From Marisa cornuarietis (Eukaryota; Mollusca; Gastropoda; Architaenioglossa; Ampullariidae), in assembly GCA_004794655.1 (NCBI GenBank), contig SMMW01000585.1, positions 6,468,001-6,532,000 on the forward strand: 64,000 nucleotides of DNA, read 5' to 3'. The notes under the pieces were generated by a model. The model was not told where the DNA came from, made no database searches, and saw only the letters and a program-made list of their open reading frames with translations. How positions within the stretch are numbered: position 1 is the stretch's first letter; every line of letters starts with the position of its first letter. Positions 13,342 to 25,397 of the stretch are shown here, one piece after another. The translations under genes were made by a program, and so were the position numbers.

Positions 13342-13653
13342 TATAAAAAAGAGAATGAAACGCAGGCGAGAGCTCAGAAAGATTAACAGACGAGAAAGCG
13401 GATCAGGGATGTGGGCAAGTGCGGGTGGCGAGGCGTGATGACGTGGGGTCGTGCATGCGCCCTCGTGGTGTCGCGCTGAGGTCATCCGAATCTTCGTTGC
13501 GAGCGCTGCTGCTGCTGTTGCTGAGAGTTTTGCTACTTGTCGGGTGTGGAGCGAGAGAGAAATTCTAGACTGGCATGTCAGCCAACTGGCAAACGGCTGT
13601 GCGCGGGACCAACTCCATCAACACGCCCCAACAGTTAGGAAGCCGGCGGCTCA
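13342..13653 (+). promoter_or_regulatory. Candidate TATA promoter and GC-rich 5' untranslated exon
   Basis: TATAAAAA at 13342 lies about 32 nt upstream of CTCAGAAA, an initiator-like site near 13374. A GC-rich, CpG-containing stretch follows, and a donor-like CAG|GTGTCA lies at 13653/13654. Such an exon could splice to the SoxD acceptor at 25394. This rests only on motif spacing and composition. A minus-strand donor-like AAG|GTGAGC in the same segment (near 13708) makes strand ambiguous. Confidence 0.22.
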
Positions 13654-15350
13654 GGTGTCACTTTGTCGCCTGCCCGCCCACGTGACTCGCGCCGCGGGCG
13701 CTCACCTTGAGCGGAGGAAGTCTCCTCCATGCAGGGTAGGCGGCGCGCTAAGGACCACCGCTCTACCTGTCTCAACGGCGACGGGCCAGAGCTTTGTTTC
13801 ACTCCCCTACCCTCCCACCCCACTCCCAACAAAGCAAAACATTAAAGAACCAGATAAAAAAAGCAGGCGTCATTCTGTGATTATGTGTTTACTTCTTAAT
13901 GTTCAGACATCAACATTAAGATAACCAAACACACAAACAAACACAAAACTAAAAAAAATCTCCCAAAAAGCTTAAATTGTTATTCTTACCTTATTTACAC
14001 CTGAGTTGCATTCACTCAGGAAAGTGTCTTAGAAAAATTGATAGTTTTTTTCCTTGCCTTATTTTTCAGACATTTGTTCAAAACGATTTACTAAACAAAA
14101 TAGAGCATAAAGGCGGCTGAATGAGTCTTGTCACTTTTGAGAAAGTTTTGAAAAGATCGTGAGTACAATAAACGTCCCTGTATCCCTGGTCTTGAAACTT
14201 ATAAAACCAAGGAGCAAAAATAGAGTAAAAGTACACCTACATTTTAAGAATTTCTTTTCTTTGTGCATGTTACTGACTGAACGAATACACAGTGACTGAG
14301 TTTATGAATTTATTCAAGTATTTTTATAATTTATGAGCGGCGTCTTTGTCACAATTAAGAGTTTTTTAAAGCATCAATATGTAGATAAAATACCTTGTTT
14401 GTACTTCTGTATGTTAATTGTTAAATTTTGTCTATTTTGACGGAGATTGCTGTGTTTTTTAACAAATTGACAGCGAGTTTTGTTTATGTGGGCATGTTGT
14501 TGTCTGTATAATATTGGCAACTGAGAAATTACTATGACTTAAAATAATATTGACTTGACATCGCCGTGTAGTAGCTGCACAATGCTTCACGTGTTGCATA
14601 CCTGTACACACCGACAAAGCACCTCTCATTCAAAGCACTGGCAGCCATTGATGACCCATGATTATCAAATGCCAGATACACATTTAAGCCAGAGACGTGA
14701 AGAAAAAGGACGAGCAAGCTTGGTTTGAAAATCTGTCTTGCAATGGAATAAAGCTCAGACGAAATATACACTTAAATTGTCTCTTTTCCTGTTGAGGTGC
14801 TTTTCCCATCAATCCATCCTGACTAAACTTCCACTTCACTGCTGAAGGCTTTTACGCCGCACTATGTAATCCATAAAATTTTCGAGGAGGGAGGTTGACG
14901 TCAAAGAGTCACGACTCTCCATCGTGCATACCATCGTCTGACAATTAATCACTCGGACACTTGGATTTGACAATTAGAAATCTGGACGATAAGGCCAAGG
15001 GGAGGGGGGTGAGTCGTGGAGAGGGGAAGGAGGAAGTGAGCCGGTAGTCGGGGGGGGGGGGAGTGTGTGCAAGGCGACTGGAGTGGTGGAGCGAAGGACC
15101 GTGTTCAATCAAGCGTGACATTCCTCTCCGTGCGTTTCGCATCCACTGGCATGAGCACTGAGCGTGGTGGCGGGTCATCGAACACGAGCTGCGCGAGCAG
15201 GCAGGGCGGCTAAACAGGTCGACAAAACGGTGCGGACGTTGCCGAGGGTTTTGGTTCTTTATCACCGAGGGCAGTCACAAGGAAGCACGCAACAGAAGTT
15301 GCGAAGTCTTACAGGCACCGCTTATTTATTTCAGTGTTTTTATGAGAAAT

Positions 15351-15840
15351 TAGTGTTCTTATTGTAACAACCTTTAGCGTGATAAATTAGGGATATTTTA
15401 ACAACCTGTTGGTTTAAAAATATTGTGATCTTATTGTAACGATACACATTTATTTATTTATTATAAAGTATGGATCTCGTTTTAACGATTTAGAAAGACG
15501 AAGTAAAAATTTTATTATAACAACTTAGTAATCTTATTGTGACTATCTACATTAATTTATCGTCTTAGTGATCTTATTATAACAACCTTTAGTTTGAATG
15601 ATAAAGTAGTGATCTTATCAAAACGACGTCTGCTGTAGTAGCCTTTGGAACTTTCGAAAATATAGGGATATGTAACTACATACATTATATTTATAATTAA
15701 CGATAAACTAACGACCTTTAACTAGTTAGAATGATAAGGTAATGTAATAGAAAGTATTAGATATATTAAGTAATCACCTTGAGAAAGTATTAGATATATT
15801 TAGTAATCACCTCGTAACCACCTACTTTATTAAAACCACC
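15351..15840. repeat. Degenerate tandem array of a gtgatcttattgtaac-type unit
   Basis: Variants of gtgatcttatt(g/a)taacaacctttag recur near 15351, 15425, 15511-15528, 15569 and 15609, with AT-rich spacers of about 40 to 100 bp. The array ends in two copies of a 33-bp unit (gaaagtattagatatatt..., 15750 and 15783). It looks like a decayed satellite or a duplicated repeat. Confidence 0.65.
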
Positions 15841-16307
15841 TAATTTATTGAAAGTTTAAACCTTGCTTCATTGCTTCGTACACATTCTCTCGTTGGTTTC
15901 ATTGTATGTAGCGTGTTGTGGAGAGAGAGAAAGAAAGAGAGAGATATGCACACGGAGGGAGGGGGAAGAAGCGAAAGAGCAAGTGAGAGGGGGGGGGAGT
16001 CAGAGGTCAGCGAGGCGTTTCGGCGCTGATGTCTTCAGCACCGTCTTCGATCTTACTAAAGCCAGACATTTGTTTTGCATTTCTCATTGTGTATTCAGCG
16101 TGGTCGTCGCGTTTGGACCGGACTCATCACTCACGTCATAGTAACAGGGTGCACAAGTATAATTTTGGTGTATGTGTGAATAATATGAGCGCTTTTCCCC
16201 AGTTAATTTACTATTTTATTTATTTAATTATTTATTTACTTTTTAACATAATCAGTTGAAGGCGAGAAGACGCGTGGCTTTATTAGAAGCTCGACCACTA
16301 ACCAGAC

Positions 16308-16380
16308 GGGGTGGGTTGGGGTGTAGGAAGGGTGGGGTGTAGGAGGGTGGGGTGTAGGATGGTGGGGTTGGGTGGGAGGA
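16308..16380. repeat. G-rich minisatellite (ggtggggtgtagga units)
   Basis: Four or five imperfect units of about 14-16 bp carry repeated GGGG/GGG runs. The strand could form G-quadruplexes; that is inferred from the run spacing. Confidence 0.75.
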
Positions 16381-16683
16381 ATAGAGCAAAACAAACTTTA
16401 GCCAGCAAAAAGCGCAAATTGGCGCGCAGCGCGCCGTGCGCTGGTTTTGATGAGTGTGAAACCATAAGATGAACTTTTGATAAAACCATGCATCAAGCTA
16501 TGGCGTCGCCCCTTTCTCTGCAGCTCGCCGCAGTGCTGGCGATGGATCGTTTTCTTGTTGCCTTGTCATTCGAAGGTAATGTATGACATTGTAATGGAAT
16601 GAGCTCATGGCGGTTCGTGCTTTTCGTCGGAGACATGGGAAGCTGATGGAGTGCCTAGATGCAGGATGTTCGTTCACTTCTCC

Positions 16684-16830
16684 CCACCAACCCCACCATC
16701 CTTTCCTCGCTCATTTTCTTCTCTCGTCAACTTCCCCCCCCCCCCCCCCCTTGCCTTCCCCAACCTTCATTCTTCCCCCCCCCCTCCTCAATCCTCCCCC
16801 CCCCCGCCACCATTTCCTCGCAGTCTTTTT
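16684..16830. repeat. Polypyrimidine tract with long C runs
   Basis: Almost only C and T on the + strand, with a run of about 17 C near 16734-16750 and two further runs of about 10 C. The long open frames over it encode only Pro/Ser/Phe and are compositional. Confidence 0.85.
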
Positions 16831-19800
16831 TCTTACCAATGTTTGATTCGCTTTTTTTCTGTGCTGGATCCACAGTCAGATTAATTCGAGGAGACGCGCC
16901 GTCTTGGCAGCTTTTTTTTCCCCTTGGTCGCTCTCTCGCGATTAGACAAACGATTAGGCCGATGACAAAAACGCTGATTGATGATGTTTATGAGCGCAGT
17001 AGTGATGATGATGGAGAAGAGGTAGTAGACGGTATGGAAGTTGAACAATCCAGAAGAAGTGGCGAGAGGGGGAAGTGTCGTAATATCCATGGTGTTCCGC
17101 GGAGAGACGCCGTTTTTAGAACGGCAGAGGCGGAGAAAAACCAGTAGAACTTAAACTTTTCAATTTTCCCGAATAATCTTCGGAGTCAGCAAACTGCGAG
17201 GCGACCTCGTGTGTGCCTCATCACTCTTCGAGGCAAACTGTTGGCAGCGATTGTGCCCATCACTTGTTTATTCATAATGATGTTGTGAGAGGCTGTTACG
17301 AAGACCGACGACAGTGTCTCACAAACATCGTCTCTCCCAGAAGCAGCATGTCCTGCTCGCATGAAGCTAATGGTTAGTGTGTATCGCATACATCTCGCAG
17401 ACCAGGGCTGGGATGGACTAGTGAGTGTATGATCTGTCCACACATAAAAATGCTCATACATTTCAAAGAATGAACGAGGCTAACCAACACGTTTTATATG
17501 AACACTTTCATGTATTACAACATATGACCCCATGTACATCCTACCTCTGAGGTGAATTTTTGTTTTTGTTTCTTTTTTTTTGGGGGGGGGGTGCGGGGTT
17601 TGCACCTGAGATGAACTTTGAACCTTTTTAGCGCTGATTTGTGAACAGTTTCAAGCCGTCGGGTAGAACCAGTTTACCGTCAGGATTATATTCTGGATAT
17701 TGTTACTGTTTCTAATCGACCCGAATAGTGTTCTTTCAAACGTGATAATATGTAATATAGCTTAACTTCTGGATTCATTTCTGTAAGTTTTCACTCAAAA
17801 GACAATTCTGCGAGGAGCTGTTGTCGGGGTTTTACTTGTTGTACTCAGTGGACTTCACATTCTATATGTGGCTATGCAAACCTACACAAGGAAGGAGTTA
17901 CCTAAGAACAATCTTTCGTGACTCGGTTGCTAAGAAGGTTGTTCGATCTGAAAAAAAAACCCTAGAGATCAAATTTATTTTTAAGAAGAAGAAACTGGAA
18001 GCCAGAAGAACTATTACAATCGATGTCAGGTGAATAGCCTTATCGGGGTAATGGTGTTTCTGACAACAGCATTGATTTCATTAAGAAAGTAAGGGAGATG
18101 ACTCAGGCAAGGTTATCTGTACTTGTTTCTGCCATTAGGCATCCGAAGGAAACTGCCGTAGGCCAATAAATATAATAGGCCTAGCGCAGAGATTGATAAG
18201 TCGGGCCATTTGTGTAAGTTGGAGAGCGCTCGAACTAGGCTAAAAAGTAATTTGTCTTTGGGAGTTATCCATCATTGTGGGAGCAGGTAGTGACAATATG
18301 TCAGCTGGCTGTCACAGCGCTCTCTTTAACAGAGGATGCCTGCTTCAATCAGGAAATACTGTGTGAACTTCGATTGATGAGGGAGAAAGGAAGTTAACCC
18401 TCTTTCCGTTGCGGCTACGTTTGCGCTGTGTTCGTGGAGTTGGATGGGAAAATGGAGGATAGCGAGAGTGCATGCGCATGAGGGCAACTTTCTTTTGCGC
18501 TCGTTACTGTTCATAAATTCCTGCCTGTGTGTATTCGTTCTCTCTCCCAATATGTCTGTCTGTCTCTCTTCTTTCTTCTATGTGAATGTCTGTCTATTCG
18601 TCTTTTTTTTCTTTCTTTCTCTCCTTTTTTTCGTTCTTTTATTCGTCATTCTACCTCTTTCCATCTTTTTATCTTTTACACAATCAAGCTTGAAAATAGC
18701 AGCTACTTAGGAGAAAATGATATTGACGAGAAGAAGAAGAAAAGTGATAAACTGTCCCAAATAATAAATTCTTTCAGCAACGGTTCAGAGGTGTGCTTAA
18801 TCTGATGAAATAATACAAGCAGCAACAGCAAAAAAAAAAAAAAATAATAATAATAAAATAAAACCACTGACGAGGATGTCAGCACACGAGGTCGCCGTTG
18901 ACGGTGTCGTTGCTAGCAGCAGGCTGCACGTTGGCACGGCTTGCTGGATGCGCTGGTATCGGCGAAGGGGTTAAAATAAGGCTGGAGCGCAGAACAGCGA
19001 GGCCAGGGACCTGTCATTATCAACTCTCATCGCTCATAATAGATGTCGTGGCTGTTGGGAAGAATTACAGTTGAGGGCCGACTTATTATTGAGTGTCTCG
19101 CGGAGCACAGAAGGCGGTGCTCTGACTTGCAAGATGGCTGTAAATGACAGACTTCAGAATGGGAAGCAACCAATGCGAAGGAAGACAAGGCAACAAGCCC
19201 ATCAGATGGGAGGGGAGGAGGTGTAGGATGAGAAGAGAAAAGAGGGGAGGGATGGTGGGCTAACAGACAGTGGATGTGAGAAAGAGAGAGATTGAAAGAG
19301 AGAGAGAGAAGCGAAAAGGGATGGAAGGGGGTAAAGTTGATGGAAGACCGTTAGACAGTGCTTATTTTGTCATACGATCTGTCAATAAATAAATCCTTGC
19401 TCAAGTTTTGTGGCTGTCAGCCTGGCAAGGCCGGGGGATTATTGTTTCGCTGTTCCCCCCTTTGAGAGCATCTCTTCCCGAGGAGATCGCCGAGATGACT
19501 GTGAACGCCAGCAGAGTCCGGGCGTGAGGACTTGTTTTTCTGTGAGGGACCGAGAGGTGACCCGACAATCACTGCTGAGGCTGAGGTTGATGCTTGGTGA
19601 CGTGTGATGTGTCATGCTGTTTCAGTAGGTAAAAGAGGTGTGTGTTGTGTGACAGAGACAGTATTAGAGACACACTTTTATCATTGTTCACACGTTGTCA
19701 TTCATTCTTTTGAACGGTAGTAGAACTATAAAAAAAAAAATTAACGACATTATCTTGATAATGATGGTTCAGCGATGAAAAAGCCAGTGATCGCAGTTCG

Positions 19801-20359
19801 AGACTAGTTTGTGCTTATTTGCTGTATTAGTTGAACTACATTCTTTATTGTTACATATAAGTAGCATACTTATATTGATTTGCATTTTTAATTAGTGGCT
19901 GTACAATTTATTATGTCTTCTTTCAATGCTAATTTTAACTGTAAGTTCTTTTCAAAAACGTAACTTTGCGAAGAACATCTCTTTTCAGACTTCTTCTGTA
20001 ATTTGGCTCTTCCCAAAATATCCTTATGTATATACTTTTAAATTACCTTTTACAAGCGGGATGGAATCGTGTTAGGTCAAGCGCTTGATGGATCCTCGGT
20101 CTTTGTTATCGATGATGATGGTTTTCATCGCATCCAGTTCTACGCGCTCTCACGTTCATGGAACATCAAATTCGGGGTTTTCTTGTAGTTAAACATTTTT
20201 TTTTGTTGCTTGTGTTACGACATGATTGTGCAGGAGTTATGAATTGCTAAAATCTGTATCTCAAAATTACTCTTTCTTGTTTTCTTGGTCAACCAAACAC
20301 CTGAATATTTCTCAAGTACTGTATGCCCTTCCTTCCACTTGGACTGTATAAATGAAACC

Positions 20360-20390
20360 AAAAAAAAAAAGAAAGAAAGAAAGAAAGAAA
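20360..20390. repeat. (AAAG)n microsatellite
   Basis: Poly-A passing into four to five perfect gaaa units. Confidence 0.9.
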
Positions 20391-20949
20391 AATAGCACGC
20401 AGAGGAACAGGCGGTAAAAGCAGAACAAGAGCGAGATAAGACGAGAGAAAACATTCATAAACTATCTGTCGCTAGCAGTACAAGCGAGCAGGGGTCACGT
20501 GACTTTGACGACACAATTGCAGCGCTGTGTTTTGTCAAGTGATTGAAATTGATACGATGTCGGCAAATATTTTTGCGCACAAAACTCTTTAGTCTCGCCT
20601 GCACCAGTTGCACTACCTTGGAACAACAGCAGCGTGAAATGGCAGACGCCTTTACGGAGTGCTGGCGGTGTGTCGGCCCCTTGTCGAGCGCTCCTTGTGT
20701 TTTTTCTGACGACTCCTGTCCCTTCTCAAGACTGGTATCTTCCTTTCATCTGCTTGCGGCCGTTATCTCTCTTTTGTGTGGAACCGCTGTTGTTTTTCTC
20801 CTTCGGTGGCCGTTTTCAGACAGGTCAGAAATGCTCCCCTTCTATGATAATGAAGGAGATGGGTGGGTTTGTGGGTGAGTGGGTGAGTGGGTGGAGACCG
20901 GCGCAGGCTTGATTGTTGCGAGATCGATTTACAGGGTTTTCACGGCGCT

Positions 20950-20969
20950 AAAAAAAAAAAAAAAAAAAA
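20950..20969. repeat. Poly-A run of 20
   Basis: Twenty consecutive A at 20950-20969. No retrotransposon body was recognised immediately 5' of it. Confidence 0.95.
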
Positions 20970-23900
20970 TGGACACAGGTTCAGATTTGATCCCTCGCTT
21001 CACTCAGCAGCTGTGCGCCTGTGTTAAGAAAGAACGTCAAATAAGCGTATTTTCTTCTCCGTGTTTTCCTCTTGTTCTTGTTCTTACGTTCGCGTCGACT
21101 ATTTCTGCCGCTTCTTTAATCTTCGCAATTCTTTCCTCTTTTATTTCTTGTCAGAGGGATTGCTTTCAGTCTCCCTCCCACCCCCCACCCCCGATTCCCC
21201 ACTCTTACCCTCCCTGTCTAAACTTACGGATGACTCATTGCCTACATTTACGTAACGCTGAAAACTATGGCCTCTTGTGTGAAGCATCGTCATGTAACAT
21301 TATTGTAAGGGGGCCCATTTCCAGGGGTTCTGCGCATGGGGCGCGTGCTGTGTACTCCGGGATGAATAATCAGGTCTGTAGCGGCATGATAATGACCATC
21401 TTACAGCCCATCTCCAACATTTATCAGCGTATAGTCATGCAATACAAGGGCTCGCTTATGCGTCAAACCGACACAGCCTCCGCGAAGAGATGCTTATCCC
21501 TGGGGATGAGGTTTGTCTCCCGACGGCGCACTGTTACGCGCCGCGCGCACTTCCTGCAAACGGTAGGTGCTTGCGAACGAGTTTAGCTCTTCTTCCTTCT
21601 CTCTCTCCCTCCAACTCTCCCTTTTTTCTCTTCTATCTTTCCATGTTGTCTCTCTTTCTTTCCTGATCTTTGTTCAGCCTTTACTCCTCCTTTTCCCACT
21701 TTTCACTCTCTCTTCTTTCTCTCTTCTTTCCTACCTCTCTGTATCCCATCCTGCTGCCTCACACCATCCCCATAGCATATCTAATTACTCATTATGTATA
21801 GCTTAACATTGACATACACGATTCTGTAACCAAGAATTTGTCTACGCTTCCTTTTCCGACAATAAAATAAAAATTTTACTTTTCTTTTTTTTTTTTCATT
21901 TCAACCATCTTCTTCGGTACCGGAAGGTTCCAAGCGTGCTCTTGTTCTTTCAGTCGAGGCATTGTTCCGCTCTCCTAGAATTCAAGGTCCCTCTTCTATC
22001 TTGTGCATCTGTCGCGATACGCCGGCGCGGTGCCAGTCTCAGCAGCAAGCAAGCATCCCCAGAGTGGACGTGCGGAGCCGAGAACACAAGGAACAAAGAG
22101 GAGCCCAGCGGTGGCGCAGGACGGGAGGGGTCTGGCATGGATAATTGCACAGGACGTTTACATAACACGACGCGTATCTATATGCACCAGATGGTATTGC
22201 AAAATATGCTATCTTCGGACTATCTTTAGGGGCTGACAATGTGCCAATTGTGGCCGCCACGACGAGTTTTTTTGCCCATGTTAGTGCAAAATTGCACGTA
22301 CGCAGAAGCTTCTTCCCGGGGCCCGTGGCTGAGGGCTGAGGGGATGCGGTTGTATCCCGCGATAAAGTATCGCATAGCGCGCGTGCGAGCACGTGCTTCT
22401 TTGATTGCAGGAACCTCATCATCTTTATCTGGTGGGCGTTGAATTTTGCACAAAATAGCCCGGCCTTTATAGTGGTGACATTTTTATGAATAGACCGCTT
22501 GACGACAGTGAGGGGTCTATGTTTATAAACCCTGCAGTGACATTTTCCGTTCACCGGCCGCATTCAACACCCCCCTCCCTTTAGTGACGTCACGTTCTGA
22601 CTCACGTACCACCAGAGAACAGTCAGCAGAGCCCCTTTCTTCCCAAGCCGCCCGTTAAGAAAAGATAAATTTGTTCCAAGGTTTCTGACAAAAAAGAAGA
22701 AGAAGAAAAAAAAAGAAAAGTCGGACAGGAGTAAAACCTCTGAGCAGTAATTGGAGAAAATGTACTCATCCCAAATGTTAAAAAAATAAAGATATACTGC
22801 TGGAGCTTTGTTGGCAAAATCCACCTGGTTAAAATGTTCTCCTTTTTTGCCATTAGTTTACAAGTGCTTTATATTTAACTGGATTAAGTAAATATTACTA
22901 GCATTACCTATCAACAGGTAAACTTATTGTACGTATAATGGCTTCTACGTAACAGCGGAGGAATAGAGCAAAGAAAATACAGCCTGCCGTTCATAATTCT
23001 TGTAAATTACAGTTATCTTCCCCTGTTTCCTGTTATACTTTAGTGCAGGGTATGATAGGTCTTCTTATCTCCCTTGGGAACCGGCTCTAGGATCACTAGT
23101 TGGTACATTTTAAAAACATGGTTGTTTTGATTTTGTTTCTCTTACGTCCCATTCCTTCTTTATGATTTGAATGCATTGGAGACAATTTATTTCCCTCTCT
23201 TGACACAAAGCGTGGTTGGCGGTTACAATCTCGCTTTGATCGGTGAACACAATAACCTTTATCATGACCTGGCTGCCGTTTGTATTCGCCAGTCTAGATG
23301 GCTTGTTGGGCCCAAATAGTTCTGGATCGCTCTAACATGTAATTATTCTATGCTAGAGCTTGAAAAGACTTTCCTCACTGTGTTTGTATACGTGAATCCG
23401 ATTCAATAATCACCAAACACCCGTTTCCTCCGACGATCGGGAACTTGGAACTGCGATAGATGGATATTGAGATGATGTAGTCACTTATGTCAGATTCCTG
23501 TCCAGCTTACTTAATATTTTAAATGTTTACACTGTTGATATTTAGAGTACTTACTGATGTGCTATGCAGCCTTTTTTTTTTTTTTTTTTAATGAAACGCG
23601 TTATCATGTCACAGCCGTCTTCTTTCCTTGTTTGTGTCCTGCCCACTGCATATTTTCTAGATGCCTTACCAGTTAATACGGTATCAGAAATTCGAAATTC
23701 GACGGAGTTTGTGATTGGGAAAACTTCCTCATCTCCACACTACCCCCTCGGCCTGTCTGTACCTTCTTCATTCCCGCACTACCCACCCGGCTTGTCCCTG
23801 CCTGATTTATCAGGGAAAGTTGAAAGCGACGTAAGGAGAGGGCTGTCTCTCTGTTTATTGTGTGTGTGTGTGTGTCCGCGCGTATGCCTGCATTCAATCG

Positions 23901-24498
23901 TGTGTCTGCATGAGTGCGCGCGTGCACTTTCAGGAAACAAAACTCAACCATCCACAACCACATTCAGAACACTTCTCCCATCCAAATTCCATCTCAGACT
24001 TACAGGTGCCCCAAAACTCACCTGAAAGAACTAAAACGTTGTGTAATTAACACTATTTTTGACTTGATGTTTAATTATCTGTGATACTCGTGGTTAAATC
24101 AAATAATTATGTTTAAAAAAAATCTAAAGTATAGCTGGCAGTAGATTTCAGAACACCACCACCACCACCAAAAACAAAAACAATAAATAAAAATAAAAAA
24201 AAAAACAGAAAGGACTGTGAAACTATGTTTTGAAGAGCAGCGCCACTTCCTGTAGCTGTTGATAGGCGTGTTGACTTATCACTTACTCCTACAACACAGG
24301 CCTGTGGAGCTTTGCTGCTACACGGGGCCAGTCTACAGCTCACATCACAAAGTCAGTCAGCTGGAAGCTGACTTAGATTATCTGCCCTTTTACCAGTGAA
24401 CCTGTTATCTTCTCGGTGCACAATCTCATCCATTGTCTTCTGCCAGGTCGGCTTCGCCTGCTGCTGTATTAGATTCCTTGGGTGAGGGATGTAGCGCT

Positions 24499-24541
24499 TG
24501 TGTGCGTGCGTGTGTGTGTGTGTGTGTGTGCGCGCGCGGCG
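24499..24541. repeat. Compound (TG)(CG) microsatellite
   Basis: tgtgcgtgcg, then (TG)n, then cgcgcgcggcgcgg. Alternating purine-pyrimidine sequence throughout. Confidence 0.9.
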
Positions 24542-25371
24542 CGGCTGTGCGTGTGAAAGAGAGAGAACTAGAACATGTAACTCAATGAGAAAATTGACCA
24601 AGTTGCAAAAAAAAGAACACTTTTTTTAAAACACGTAAGTTTGTAATATTTTTGTTCGTTTCGAGCTCCGTTTAAAAACTCAAAACTGCGAGTCATTAGC
24701 CCCATTCAGTAGCCATTTAGTGGGCCCTAGTGAGACTGTGTTCTCTCCCTTGTCCATCGATAAGATTATTCTCCCTTAGCTTCCTACAGACACGTGTGTG
24801 ACTAAAGCGGGGTATGCAACAATAGGCTGTGGGTATGGACAGGCAGGGAGAGCAGAAGACTTGGCAGGAAAAGAACGGTAATAAAAGAAGTGAAGAATGA
24901 GGAAAGATAAGACGGACAAAGGCAGACAGGGAGTCGGTAGGCAGGGGTAAACAAAGGGTCCTTTCATCCCGTTGTCATTTTCAATGAAACACGTGGGACC
25001 TTCGTCTTTGGCCTTGAACTGAAGGGCACTTTAACGTTTAGGGAAGTGTGGGCTCAGGACCGGCGTCACACGAGGTGGCAGTATGGGTAGGGTGGGTGGG
25101 TGGAGGAAAATGAAGACGTCTTTTATTCCGCGAAAGAGACTCGCAGTCTTTCGTAGGGTGTACATGCGGTGCATCAAATAATGTAAAGCTTAGGTCACCT
25201 TGTTCTGGAGCTGTTGGGGCCGAGCGGTGGGTGCTGGGAGTACAGGGTATTGCTGGGTTCGAGTGTCGTCCGTCTTTAGCTCTTATTGTTTCCAGCAAAT
25301 CTCTGCTTGTTTGCGCTTGACATACAAGCGCCGTCTACAGCTGAAGTTCAAAACGCTAAGCTAACTTTTTG

Positions 25372-25397
25372 TATAAATTTCGTCCGGTTGCAGGAGC
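25372..25397 (+). other. Splice acceptor and 4-nt 5' leader of the SoxD exon
   Basis: A T-rich tract (ctaactttttgtataaattt upstream of ccggttgcag) ends in CAG at 25391-25393, and GAGC then precedes the ATG at 25398. This implies at least one upstream 5' untranslated (or alternative coding) exon. The ATG is the first in frame after the acceptor. Confidence 0.75.

Larger units (their letters stand above)
13654..25371. other. Non-coding flank or 5' intron upstream of the SoxD exon
   Basis: It contains the repeats listed separately and GC-richer islands near 15.1-15.25, 21.3-21.56 and 22.0-22.4 kb, with CpG-containing complex sequence. Open frames in these islands (up to about 235 codons) have no recognisable domain and no matching splice signals. 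They may be conserved non-coding or undetected 5' exons; I see no firm gene. Confidence 0.55.

Noticed and set aside
13451..13924. 157-codon + strand open frame in the GC-rich block
   Set aside because: Non-ATG start, no domain, and GC-rich sequence opens several frames at once; kept only as a possible promoter/UTR region.
16607..16884. Pro-rich overlapping open frames
   Set aside because: They arise from the C-rich polypyrimidine tract in all three frames.
20950..20969. Poly-A run as the tail of a retrocopy
   Set aside because: No SINE, LINE or processed gene body and no target-site duplication could be recognised next to it.
20879..21586. 235-codon + strand open frame
   Set aside because: It runs through a 20-nt poly-A and a poly-pyrimidine stretch and starts from a non-ATG codon; no recognisable domain.
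22039..22563. 174-codon minus-strand open frame
   Set aside because: No recognisable domain or splice context; overlapping frames on both strands are equally long, a sign of GC-driven absence of stops.
25250..25275. gggttcgagt as a tRNA B box
   Set aside because: No A box at the right distance and no foldable acceptor or anticodon arms.
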